DNA from: Labrys wisconsinensis | Lineage (GTDB): Bacteria > Pseudomonadota > Alphaproteobacteria > Rhizobiales > Labraceae | DNA: 64,000 nucleotides | Reading direction: 5' to 3' | Assembly: GCF_030814995.1 (NCBI RefSeq) | Contig: NZ_JAUSVX010000003.1 | Coordinates: 1-64,000, forward strand | In this document: in pieces, positions 33,388 through 40,980 of the stretch | Layout of the letters: every line of letters starts with the position of its first letter | Numbering within the stretch: position 1 is the stretch's first letter | Notes under the pieces: model-generated | The model's database searches: none | Told to the model about the DNA's origin: nothing | What the model saw: the letters and a program-made list of their open reading frames with translations, nothing else | Position numbers and translations under genes: made by a program

Positions 33388-33425
33388 TTGGACGCCCTAT
33401 AATATATAAAATATATGGACTAAAT
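33388..33425 (+). promoter_or_regulatory. AT-rich promoter region of the orphan binding-protein gene
   Basis: TTGGAC (33388-33393) and TATATG (33412-33417) are spaced 18 bases apart as possible -35 and -10 boxes. The interval holds a run of about 20 A/T bases (TATAATATATAAAATATAT), very unusual in this DNA. The pentamer TGGAC occurs on both sides. It may bind a global regulator or ease melting. Confidence 0.45.
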
Positions 33426-33500
33426 ATGTTTTTGACCTTAGCGTCCAACCTCCCCGGCATTCCGGGAATCACAAGGGAAGACCGCAAAGGAAGAGCGACG

Positions 33501-34841
33501 ATGCCGATCAGCCCCGATCCGCGCCACCTGCCCGACTTCACCCGCCGATCGGTGATCGACCGCCACATGGACCGGCTCGACAGCCGCGGCGTCTCCCGGC
33601 GCGACTTCCTGTCGATCGCGTCCGCGGGCGTCGCGGCGACCGCCGCAGCCGGTGCGCTGGGCCTGCCCTCTGTCGCCGTCGCCGATCCCGGCGGCAAGCT
33701 CGCCTATCTCGCCTGGACCACCCGGGTCGAATACATGGTCCAGGCCGGCAAGGCGATCGAGGCGGCCAGCAAGGCCCTCGGCCTCACCTATACGCTGCTC
33801 GACGGGCAGTTCGACAGCCAGCGCCAGCTCAACCAGTTCGAGCAGCAGGTGGCCGCCGGCACGCAGACCCTGATCCTGCACGCCTCCGACGGCAGCGCGC
33901 TGAAGCGCGTGGCGCAGCTTGCCGAGCAGAACAATGTCTACTTCGCCAATGTCTGGGCCACCCTGCCCTGGTTCACGCCCTTCGACGCCAGCGAGTACTA
34001 CACGCTCTACGCGGTGCCCGAGGAGTTCTCCGCCCATCGCGGCGTCACGACCGAGCTGCTGAAGGCGGTGACGGAGCAGTTCGGCGGCGGCGACATCATC
34101 GGCGTCACCGGCGTGCCCGGCTTCTCCACCGACACCGTGCGCAGCCGCGGCCGCGACGCCGCCTTCAAGGATTTTCCGAAGACCCGGCTGGTCGGCGAGC
34201 TTCCCGGCAACTTCAATCGCGAGGATTCGCTCAAGGCAACCGAGGACCTGCTGTCTCGCCACAAGTCCGTCGTCGGCGTCGTCGCCCAGAACGACGACGT
34301 GGCGCAGGGCGTCATCGCGGCGCTGCGGGCAGCGGGCCTCCAGGCCGGCAAGGATGTGCTGGTGGTCGGAGCGGACGGCACCACCGAAGGAGCGACGGCC
34401 ATCAAGAAGGGACAGCAGCTGGCGACCAGCGCCAACAGCCCGGCCTATTTCGGGGCGCATTTCACCGCCCGCCTGTTCGACGTCACTCACGGCTGGAAGC
34501 CGCGCGCCTCCGAGCGGCTGCTCTACTGGCGCTCGGTCACGACGACGAAGGATAATGTCGCCACCTACCTGGAGCGCTATGTCGACAACAACGGCGTCGA
34601 ACCCTTCGACTATCGCCTCCTGTCGAAAGTCCTTCACCCCACGGACTGGGATCCTCAGGCCGAGGTCTTTCCCCTCGACATCGATGCGGAATGGGCCGGA
34701 ATCCCCAAGCCGGACGGATGGACCTATCCCAAGGCCTATGTCGAGGCCAAGAGCAACGGCGAATGGGAGGCCGTCACCCGGGACTACAAGGAACACTACA
34801 AGATCCCGTTCTTCGGGCCGTCGCCGAACAAGCGGGCCTGA
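33501..34841 (+). CDS. Orphan Tat-exported sugar ABC binding protein (LacI-type fold)
   Basis: The 446-residue product has a long N-terminal part with a twin-arginine signal (SRRDFLSIASAGVAATAAAGALG near residues 32-50). A periplasmic-binding domain of the ribose/galactose type follows, with GQFDSQRQLNQFEQQ, LILHASDGSALKRVAQLAEQ and VVAQNDDVAQGVIAALRAAG. GGAAGAG precedes the ATG at 33501; an ATG at 33426 would add residues in front of the signal. No ATPase or permease gene adjoins it, so it must use components encoded elsewhere or act as a sensor. Ligand unknown. Confidence 0.82.
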   Translation: MPISPDPRHLPDFTRRSVIDRHMDRLDSRGVSRRDFLSIASAGVAATAAAGALGLPSVAVADPGGKLAYLAWTTRVEYMVQAGKAIEAASKALGLTYTLLDGQFDSQRQLNQFEQQVAAGTQTLILHASDGSALKRVAQLAEQNNVYFANVWATLPWFTPFDASEYYTLYAVPEEFSAHRGVTTELLKAVTEQFGGGDIIGVTGVPGFSTDTVRSRGRDAAFKDFPKTRLVGELPGNFNREDSLKATEDLLSRHKSVVGVVAQNDDVAQGVIAALRAAGLQAGKDVLVVGADGTTEGATAIKKGQQLATSANSPAYFGAHFTARLFDVTHGWKPRASERLLYWRSVTTTKDNVATYLERYVDNNGVEPFDYRLLSKVLHPTDWDPQAEVFPLDIDAEWAGIPKPDGWTYPKAYVEAKSNGEWEAVTRDYKEHYKIPFFGPSPNKRA

Positions 34842-34962
34842 TATCGGGGAGGCGGCGCAGACCAGCTCCTGATTCAATCACGCCAACCGGATCTCCATCC
34901 CGCTTGGCGTCATCCCGGACGACACGTTCTTCGCCCGGTAGGCCGGCCTGACGGCCCCGGTC

Positions 34963-35757
34963 TCAGGCGGCCCGCCAGCGCAGCGACATGCAGGACAGGC
35001 CGGCATCGATCCTGGCGATCTCGGACGTCGCGAGCGGCACGACCCGGTAGCCCTCGGCCTCGAGCAGCGCCCGGGTGCGGGGAAAGCCGTCGCCGAGGAA
35101 CACCCGATCGTTGACGCGCAGGGCGTTGGCGGCCCCCTCCTCGCCGTCCGGGGTCAGCAGCACCCGATAGCCCTCGAACACGCCGGACTGCGCCAGCCGC
35201 CGGGTGGCGAGCATCGTCGCCTCGTCGAGAAGCGCGCAGTCCGACTTGAAATGCAGCACGCCCGGCGGCGTGGTGACGACCACGCCGGTGCGGCCGAGCT
35301 CGGCCAACCGCGCGACCAGGGCATCGGCGCCGATCCGGTCGGTCCGATCGGACAGGCCGATCATGACAGCACACGGCGTCACCAGCACGTCGCCGCCATC
35401 GGCGAAGCCCGGCCCGGGCAGCTCGAGGACGGTCGCAAAGCGGCTCCTCAGCACCGGCGCGATCGCCGCCGCCTCGCCGAAGCGGCTCGCGGCGCCCGGC
35501 CGCAGCACGATGGCGCCCTCGGGAAAGACCAGCGCCGGATCTTCCACGAAGATCGAATCGGCGAAGGCGTCGAGGGCCGGCAGGCGCTGGACGGAAACTC
35601 CGGCCGCCTCGAGCGCGGCGACATAGGCCTCGTGCTCGGCCCGGACGCCGGCCAGGGTCGGCGCACCGCGATCGACCGCCCTGAGCCCGTCCACCACCGA
35701 CGACGCCGGGGCGCGCACGATGGCATTGTCGAATTCGAACACGGGACGGGCGGCCAT
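34963..35757 (-). CDS. Dimethylarginine dimethylaminohydrolase (DDAH) family
   Basis: The 264-residue protein has the pentein fold pattern of DDAH: FEFDNAIVRAP at the start, VEDPALVFPEGAIVLRPG, the FADGGDVLV segment, LHFKSDCALLDE (with His) and the catalytic Cys256 in GLSCMSLRW. It hydrolyses methylated arginines to citrulline and methylamines, or a related guanidino compound, in the cytoplasm. CCGGAGA precedes the ATG at 35757. It is divergent from the ridA-type gene, with 141 bases between the starts. Confidence 0.9.
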   Translation of the reverse strand: MAARPVFEFDNAIVRAPASSVVDGLRAVDRGAPTLAGVRAEHEAYVAALEAAGVSVQRLPALDAFADSIFVEDPALVFPEGAIVLRPGAASRFGEAAAIAPVLRSRFATVLELPGPGFADGGDVLVTPCAVMIGLSDRTDRIGADALVARLAELGRTGVVVTTPPGVLHFKSDCALLDEATMLATRRLAQSGVFEGYRVLLTPDGEEGAANALRVNDRVFLGDGFPRTRALLEAEGYRVVPLATSEIARIDAGLSCMSLRWRAA

Positions 35758-35898
35758 GGCGGATCTCCGGAAGCGGGCTTGCGGCCGATAGCATGCGGCG
35801 CCATATCGCGTCACGGGGGACCGCAGGGGCGCCGTGGGGACGGTTGCGCCGTCGGCGCCGATCGGCCAAGCTCGGCACCTCGCACACAGGAAAAACCC

Positions 35899-36366
35899 AT
35901 GCCCTCTTCGCCTGACCAGCGCCTTGTCGAACTCGGCATCACGCTGCCCACGCCCGCGGCTCCGGTCGCCAACTATGTCGGCGTGGTGCGCAGCGGCAAT
36001 CATCTCGTCATCTCCGGCCAGCTCTGCTTCGGGCCGGACGGCAAGCTCGCCGCGACCGGCAAGCTCGGTGCCGGCGTCGCCGTCGAGCAGGCCAAGGCCG
36101 CGGCGCGCCTGTGCGCCATCAACGTGCTGGCGCAGGTCCGGGCAGCGGTGGGATCGCTCGACAAGGTGGTGCGCGTCGTGCGTCTCGGCGGTTTCATCGC
36201 CGCCACGCCCGACTTCACCCAGCACCCCGCCGTGATGAACGGGGCCTCCGACCTGATGGTCGAGGTGTTCGGGGAGATCGGCCGTCACGCCCGTTCGACC
36301 ATCGGCGTGCCGTCCCTGCCGCTCGACTCGGCCGTCGAGGTCGAAGCCCTGATCGAAGTCACCTGA
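35899..36366 (+). CDS. RidA family protein (YjgF/YER057c/UK114)
   Basis: The 155-residue protein is longer than typical RidA (about 130) and matches the rhizobial subgroup. VISGQLCFGPDGKLAATGKLG, AAARLCAINVLAQVRAAVGSLDKV and the late GVPSLPLDSAVEVEALIEV are diagnostic. RidA proteins deaminate reactive enamines or imines. Whether this subgroup keeps that activity is uncertain, since the late conserved Arg-Pro of true RidA is not seen (IGVPSLPL). The GDPD gene starts 2 bases after its stop, so they form an operon. Confidence 0.87.
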   Translation: MPSSPDQRLVELGITLPTPAAPVANYVGVVRSGNHLVISGQLCFGPDGKLAATGKLGAGVAVEQAKAAARLCAINVLAQVRAAVGSLDKVVRVVRLGGFIAATPDFTQHPAVMNGASDLMVEVFGEIGRHARSTIGVPSLPLDSAVEVEALIEVT

Positions 36367-36368
36367 CC

Positions 36369-37109
36369 ATGGTCGACTGGATCGCCGCCCGGCCCGTCGC
36401 CCATCGCGGCCTGCACGACGCGGCAGCCGGCGTGATCGAGAACACGGCGGCAGCGTTCCAGGCCGCCGTGGACGGCGGCTACGCCATGGAATGCGACGTG
36501 CAGATCTCGGCCGACGGCGAGGCCATGGTGTTCCACGACGACACGCTCGACCGGCTGATGCGGGCGAGCGGGCGGGTCGATGCCTATCCGGCGGCAGCGC
36601 TGCGGGCCCTGCCGATGAAGGCCGGGCGCGATGGGATGATCACGCTGGGCGAATTGTGCGACCTCGTCGGCGGCAGGAGCCCGCTGATCGTCGAGGTCAA
36701 GGCGTCCTGGAGCCGGGACCGGCGGCTGGAGCAGCGCGTCGCCGCCGTCTTGAAGGCCTATGCCGGACCGGTTGCCGTGATGTCGTTCGATCCCTGGTCC
36801 GCCGCCGCCTTCCGCACGCTGGCGCCGAACCTGCCGCGCGGCGTCGTGCAGGAAAGCCTCTACGACGATCCGGAATGGAGCATGCTGACGCCCGGCCGGA
36901 AATGGGCGCTCGGCTCGCTCCTGCACCTGCCCTGGTCGCGGCCGCATTTCCTGGCCTGGTACGTCCGGGACCTGCACCACCGGGCGCCGCGCCTGGCTCG
37001 CAGGCTGCTCGGCCTGCCGATGCTGACCTGGACGGTGCGCACGCCGCAGGACCAGGCCCGGGCAGCGCTCTATGCCGACCAGATGATCTTCGAGGGTTTC
37101 AGAGCTTGA
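36369..37109 (+). CDS. Glycerophosphodiester phosphodiesterase
   Basis: The 246-residue protein begins with the family motif AHRGLHDAAAGVIENTAAAFQAAVDGGYAMECDVQISADGEAMVFHDD. Here the two His and the Glu and Asp residues form the metal and catalytic centre. It splits deacylated phospholipids into glycerol-3-phosphate and alcohol. There is no signal peptide, so it is cytoplasmic. It sits between ridA and the acyltransferase gene in one operon, a gene order I recall from other Rhizobiales, which suggests a shared role in lipid turnover or repair. Confidence 0.92.
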   Translation: MVDWIAARPVAHRGLHDAAAGVIENTAAAFQAAVDGGYAMECDVQISADGEAMVFHDDTLDRLMRASGRVDAYPAAALRALPMKAGRDGMITLGELCDLVGGRSPLIVEVKASWSRDRRLEQRVAAVLKAYAGPVAVMSFDPWSAAAFRTLAPNLPRGVVQESLYDDPEWSMLTPGRKWALGSLLHLPWSRPHFLAWYVRDLHHRAPRLARRLLGLPMLTWTVRTPQDQARAALYADQMIFEGFRA

Positions 37110-37126
37110 GCACCGGCCGCCTGACG

Positions 37127-38335
37127 ATGCGCATCGCCACGTCGATCCAGGCGATCGGCCGGGCAGCCTGGGACGCCTGCGCCAATCCCGATCCCGGGGC
37201 GGCTTCGGTCGACGACGGCCCCGCGGATCCGGCGCGGCAAGACGAGCCCGACACGGCGGCGCAGGCCTATCACCCCTTCATGGCCTACGATTTCCTGCAC
37301 GCCCTGGAGGCGAGCGGCTGCGTCGGCGGCCGCTCGGGCTGGACGCCGGTGCATGTGGTCGCCGAGGCCGCCGACGGCAGCGTGGCGGGAGTGATGCCAG
37401 CCTATGCCAAGAGCCACAGCCAGGGCGAATATGTCTTCGACCATGGCTGGGCCGACGCCTATGAACGGGCCGGCGGGCGCTATTATCCCAAGCTCCAGGT
37501 CTGCGCGCCGTTCACGCCGGCCACCGGCCGCCGCTTCCTGGTCCGGCCGGGCCAGGACGCGACCGCCGTGCGCGAGAGCCTGATCGCCGGCGCCAAGGCG
37601 GCGCTCGGCTCGTTCGGCGGCTCCTCGATCCACCTCACCTTCATCGGCCGCGAGGACTGGGAGCAGCTCGGGGCGCGGGGCTTCCTCCGGCGCACGGACC
37701 AGCAGTTCCACTGGCTCAACGAAGGCTATGGCACCTTCGACGATTTCCTTGCCGCCCTCGCCTCGCGCAAGCGCAAGACCATCAAGCGCGAGCGCCGCGA
37801 CGCCCTGACGGACGGCATCACCATCGAGCGGCTGACCGGCGCCGCCATCACCGAGGAGGCCTGGGACGCCTTCTTCGCCTTCTACATGGATACCGGCTCG
37901 CGCAAATGGGGCCGGCCCTATCTCAACCGTGCCTTCTATGCCGGGATCGGGGCCGACATGGCGGACCGCATCCTCCTGGTGATGGCACGCCGCGCCGGGC
38001 GCTATGTCGCCGGCGCCATCAACTTCATCGGCTCGGACACGCTCTACGGCCGCCATTGGGGCTGCATCGAGGATCATCCCTTCCTGCATTTCGAGGTCTG
38101 CTACCACCAGGCCATCGAATTCGCCATCGAACGCGGCCTCGCCCGGGTCGAAGCGGGAGCGCAGGGCGAGCATAAGCTCGCCCGCGGCTACCGACCCGTC
38201 ACCACCTATTCGGCGCATTGGATCGCCGATCCCGGCCTGCGCCGCGCGGTCGAGCACTATCTGGAGCGGGAGCGCGAGCAGGTGGCCGAGATCCACGAGG
38301 CGCTGGAGGAGGCGGCACCCTTCCGCAAGGGCTGA
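37127..38335 (+). CDS. FemAB-like / GNAT-type N-acyltransferase (PF04339 family)
   Basis: The 402-residue protein matches the family once called DUF482. Recognisable parts are AYHPFMAYDFLHALEASGCVG, VFDHGWADAYERAGGRYYPKLQVCAPFTPATGRR, ASRKRKTIKRERR and HWGCIEDHPFLHFEVCYHQAIEFAI. The fold is related to FemABX and GNAT acyltransferases, but the substrate is unknown. A TTG at 37106 with GAGGGT upstream, overlapping the GDPD stop, is a serious alternative start and would add seven residues. It is the third gene of the ridA-GDPD-acyltransferase operon. Confidence 0.85.
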   Translation: MRIATSIQAIGRAAWDACANPDPGAASVDDGPADPARQDEPDTAAQAYHPFMAYDFLHALEASGCVGGRSGWTPVHVVAEAADGSVAGVMPAYAKSHSQGEYVFDHGWADAYERAGGRYYPKLQVCAPFTPATGRRFLVRPGQDATAVRESLIAGAKAALGSFGGSSIHLTFIGREDWEQLGARGFLRRTDQQFHWLNEGYGTFDDFLAALASRKRKTIKRERRDALTDGITIERLTGAAITEEAWDAFFAFYMDTGSRKWGRPYLNRAFYAGIGADMADRILLVMARRAGRYVAGAINFIGSDTLYGRHWGCIEDHPFLHFEVCYHQAIEFAIERGLARVEAGAQGEHKLARGYRPVTTYSAHWIADPGLRRAVEHYLEREREQVAEIHEALEEAAPFRKG

Positions 38336-38382
38336 GCCTGGCGCGACGCTCTTGTGAGACGGTGCGGCCTGTGACTTAATCA

Positions 38383-38396
38383 TAATCCATGGATTA
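38383..38396. promoter_or_regulatory. 14-base perfect palindrome before the peroxiredoxin
   Basis: TAATCCATGGATTA is perfectly self-complementary and lies between the flanking CTTAAT (38375-38380) and the ribosome site AAGGAGAT. It overlaps the leader of the peroxiredoxin gene, so a bound dimer would block expression. No cognate regulator is encoded nearby. Confidence 0.5.
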
Positions 38397-38407
38397 AGGA
38401 GATAAAC

Positions 38408-39046
38408 ATGGCCTTGCAGATCGGCGACATCGCCCCCGACTTCGAAGCGCAGACCACCCAGGGCCCGATCCGCTTCCACGAGTGGATCGAGGGATCCTGG
38501 GCTGTGCTGTTCTCGCACCCCAAGAACTTCACGCCGGTGTGCACCACCGAGCTCGGCTATACCGCGCGGCTCAAGCCCGAGTTCGACGCCCGCGGCGTGA
38601 AGGTCATCGGCCTCAGCGTCGACACGCTCGACAACCACGAGCCCTGGTCCAGGGACATCGAGGAGACGCAGGGCTACGCGCCCAACTTCCCGCTGATCGC
38701 CGACAGCGGCCGCACCATCGCCGGGCTCTACGGCATGATCCACCCCAATGCCAGCGACACGCTGACGGTGCGCTCGGTCTTCGTCATCGGGCCGGACAAG
38801 AAGGTGAAGCTCACCCTCAATTATCCCGCCAGCACCGGGCGCAATTTCGACGAGGTGCTGCGCGTCATCGACTCCCTGCAGCTCACCGCCAGGCACGGCG
38901 TCGCCACGCCGGTGAACTGGAAGCCCGGCGAGGACGTGATCATCGTGCCCTCGATCTCCGACGAAGCGGCGAAGGAGAAGTTCCCCGACGGCTGGACCAC
39001 GCTGAAGCCCTATCTGCGGGTGGTGCCGCAGCCCGGCTCGCGCTGA
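38408..39046 (+). CDS. 1-Cys peroxiredoxin (Prx6 type)
   Basis: The 212-residue protein has the peroxidatic Cys45 in NFTPVCTTELG and the long C-terminal extension with NWKPGEDVIIVPSISDEAAKEKFPDGW that marks the Prx6 subfamily. No second conserved resolving cysteine is seen, so an outside thiol must reduce it. It detoxifies hydrogen peroxide and organic peroxides in the cytoplasm. A strong ribosome site AAGGAGAT precedes the ATG. A palindrome upstream suggests its own regulation, separate from the operon before it. Confidence 0.93.
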   Translation: MALQIGDIAPDFEAQTTQGPIRFHEWIEGSWAVLFSHPKNFTPVCTTELGYTARLKPEFDARGVKVIGLSVDTLDNHEPWSRDIEETQGYAPNFPLIADSGRTIAGLYGMIHPNASDTLTVRSVFVIGPDKKVKLTLNYPASTGRNFDEVLRVIDSLQLTARHGVATPVNWKPGEDVIIVPSISDEAAKEKFPDGWTTLKPYLRVVPQPGSR

Positions 39047-39119
39047 GCTGCGCCCCGGGGCGAAACGCGTCTTGACGCCAGCCCCGGGGTCGCGACAGGT
39101 AGGCGGCGGAGGACCCGCC

Positions 39120-39536
39120 ATGACCGCCGCCTACGACGACCAGAACATTTTCGCCAAGATCCTGCGCGGCGAGATCCCCTGCCACAAGGTCCACGAGGAC
39201 GAGCAGACCCTCGCCTTCATGGACATCATGCCGATCGTCGACGGGCATTGCCTGGTGATCCCCAAGGCCCCGGCGCGCAACATCTTCGACGTCGGTCCGG
39301 AGAGCCTGGCGACCCTGGTGAAGGCGGCTCAGCTGGTCTCCAAGGCGGCCTGCAAGGCGTTCGGCGCCGACGGGCACGTGCTGCGCCTGCATTCGGAAGC
39401 TGCCGGCGGCCAGGAAGTGTTCCATATCCACTTCCACGTCCTGCCGATGAAGACCGGCGTGCCGGTCCGGCCTCGCGCCATGGCCGATCATGCGCTGCTG
39501 GCCGAGCACGCGGGCCTGATCCGCGCCGCCTTCTGA
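39120..39536 (+). CDS. HIT family nucleotide hydrolase
   Basis: The 138-residue protein has the Hint-type HIT fold: NIFAKILRGEIPCHKVHEDEQTLAFMDI at the start and the histidine triad HIHFHVLP near residue 117. Such proteins hydrolyse adenosine phosphoramidates or acyl-AMP in the cytoplasm. Its ribosome site is GGCGGAGGA before the ATG at 39120. It follows the peroxiredoxin gene by 73 bases and may share its transcript. Confidence 0.92.
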   Translation: MTAAYDDQNIFAKILRGEIPCHKVHEDEQTLAFMDIMPIVDGHCLVIPKAPARNIFDVGPESLATLVKAAQLVSKAACKAFGADGHVLRLHSEAAGGQEVFHIHFHVLPMKTGVPVRPRAMADHALLAEHAGLIRAAF

Positions 39537-39544
39537 GCGCTCTC

Positions 39545-39937
39545 TCAGTCGTTGCGTGATCGCAAATAGCTTGTGAGATCGCCCGTCAACCGGTCCCAGT
39601 CGAGAGCCTCGCTCGTCCAGACGTGGAAGGTTGGAGGGATCGTGTTCGGGTTGTCCAAGCTCACTGTCATGACGTCGAGTTCGTCGGGTGTGTCGTCCCG
39701 GCGATAGGTCAGAGGAGACCCGCATCGACCGCAGAAGCTGCGGGTGACGCCGGGCGAAGAGGCGTAGTCGACCGGCGCGCCACGGGTGTAGCGAAAGCCT
39801 GCGGACGGCAGGCCAAAGAAGGGGAGCCGGGGCGCCGATGCAGCGCGCCGACAGGTCGCGCAGTGGCAGATGCCACTGCTGATCGGTTCACCCTCAGCGA
39901 TATAGCGCACTGCGCCGCAGAGGCATCCGCCCTCCAT
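39545..39937 (-). CDS. GFA family zinc protein (glutathione-dependent formaldehyde-activating-like)
   Basis: The 130-residue protein has the GFA/CENP-V zinc motifs: C5-x-C7 (GCLCGAVRY), C24-x-C26-x2-C29 (CHCATCRR) and C69-x2-C72 (CGRCGSP). True Gfa joins glutathione and formaldehyde, but most short family members have no proven activity, and I would not infer formaldehyde metabolism. GGAGGG lies before the ATG at 39937. It is convergent with the HIT gene, 8 bases between the stops. Confidence 0.88.
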   Translation of the reverse strand: MEGGCLCGAVRYIAEGEPISSGICHCATCRRAASAPRLPFFGLPSAGFRYTRGAPVDYASSPGVTRSFCGRCGSPLTYRRDDTPDELDVMTVSLDNPNTIPPTFHVWTSEALDWDRLTGDLTSYLRSRND

Positions 39938-40048
39938 CCATCCCTCCGGCGTTGGCCAATTCGACCATTTGACGCGACCAGCCTCATCATCGACGCATGA
40001 ATCACGACCCGGCCGGACGCTACTTCAGTTTCCAGACGAGCCCTGAGC

Positions 40049-40074
40049 GCCGGCGGCGGGAATCCGCCGCCGGC
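40049..40074. terminator. GC-rich hairpin
   Basis: GCCGGCGGCGG and CCGCCGCCGGC form a perfect 11-bp stem with a 4-base loop (GAAT). It lies 60 bases before the next gene and has no T-run. It could separate the GFA and membrane-anchor units or mask the leader of the latter. Confidence 0.35.
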
Positions 40075-40133
40075 AAGCAACTCTTTACCATCCTGCGCAA
40101 TACTCCCACCAGTCGTGTAGGAGTTGCGTAACC

Positions 40134-40700
40134 ATGCTGTTCGTCAGCGCCGTCAATGTCGCCCTCGGCTGGGGCTGGCATATCGCCTATCGCGCGAAGC
40201 ATCACTGGTCGCTGAAGCGCGAGGGCGCGCTGATCGCCGCAGCTGCGGTGGCGCTGATCGGGACCGTCGATGCGCTGCGTTCGGCCCATCGACCGCAGGA
40301 CCACGGCGCGCCCGCGATGTCGAGCCCGATCCTGGCACCGACCGCCGCCCTGACCGATTCCGCCACGCCGGTGGTGACCGCGGCCCAGCCGCTCGAGATC
40401 CAGCCGACGGACCAGGCGCCGGAAACCGTCGCGGCCACGCAGCCGCCGGCCGTGCCGCCGATGCCGGCGGCCTCGGCCGACGACGCCATCGGCCAGAAGA
40501 TCCTCGAGCGTCTCGGCGACCCCGTCGCCACCGGATCGATCGCCCCGGCCGCGCCCGCCGACGGGCCGGAAGAGCTGGATCCCGTCGATGCCGCCACGCT
40601 GGTGAAGCCCGAGCCGCCCGCGCCGGCGCCCGCCAAGCCGGCCAAGGCGACGAAGCCGGCCAAGGTCACCGAGCGCCACAAGAAGAAAACGGAGCCCTGA
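40134..40700 (+). CDS. Membrane-anchored Pro/Ala-rich protein, unknown function
   Basis: The 188-residue product has a single hydrophobic segment (GALIAAAAVALIGTVDALR, about 31-49). A long low-complexity stretch rich in Pro, Ala and Thr follows, and the C-terminus is Lys-rich with repeated KPAKA units (KPAKATKPAK...RHKKK). An AGGAG ribosome site is about 10 bases upstream. Such anchored, extended proteins often bridge the periplasm or bind cell wall, but nothing specific can be said. I do not recognise a family. Confidence 0.65.
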   Translation: MLFVSAVNVALGWGWHIAYRAKHHWSLKREGALIAAAAVALIGTVDALRSAHRPQDHGAPAMSSPILAPTAALTDSATPVVTAAQPLEIQPTDQAPETVAATQPPAVPPMPAASADDAIGQKILERLGDPVATGSIAPAAPADGPEELDPVDAATLVKPEPPAPAPAKPAKATKPAKVTERHKKKTEP

Positions 40701-40854
40701 CAACCGTTTCCGCCGCCGGCGCGGGGCGAGTCGGACGTCCGCCCCCCGCGGCCATGCCGTTGATCCGGGGGATCGCCGGTGGCGCGACTGCAGCGCCCGA
40801 GGCGGAGGCAATGGGCGCAAATGCGCGTCGGTTACGCAGAACTTGTTGACGTGA

Positions 40855-40882
40855 TTGACAAATAGTCTTGTCGCACTATGGT
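40855..40882 (+). promoter_or_regulatory. Promoter of the DEAD-box helicase gene
   Basis: TTGACA (40855-40860) and TATGGT (40877-40882) are spaced 16 bases apart. Transcription from here would leave an untranslated leader of about 90 bases before the ATG at 40981, typical of cold-inducible RNA helicase genes. Confidence 0.6.
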
Positions 40883-40980
40883 GCGCGGCATTCCGGTCTC
40901 CATCATCGAGTCCGTGAGCGGCGATGCGTGCCGCCCTCTGCCGTCCGATCGGGGCGGCCTCCGTTAGTCCGTCCGTCACA

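Noticed and set aside
34880-34910. ACGCCAA-N17-TTGGCGT as a terminator of the orphan binding-protein gene
   Set aside because: The 7-bp stem has a long loop and no T-run; too weak to annotate.
39545-39937. Formaldehyde detoxification gene (gfa)
   Set aside because: Zinc motifs support only family membership; no glutathione-dependent formaldehyde dehydrogenase gene is nearby.
40020-40979. 319-codon minus-strand frame
   Set aside because: It is rich in Arg and Gly and lies over the plus-strand membrane-anchored gene with a good ribosome site; no recognisable protein features.
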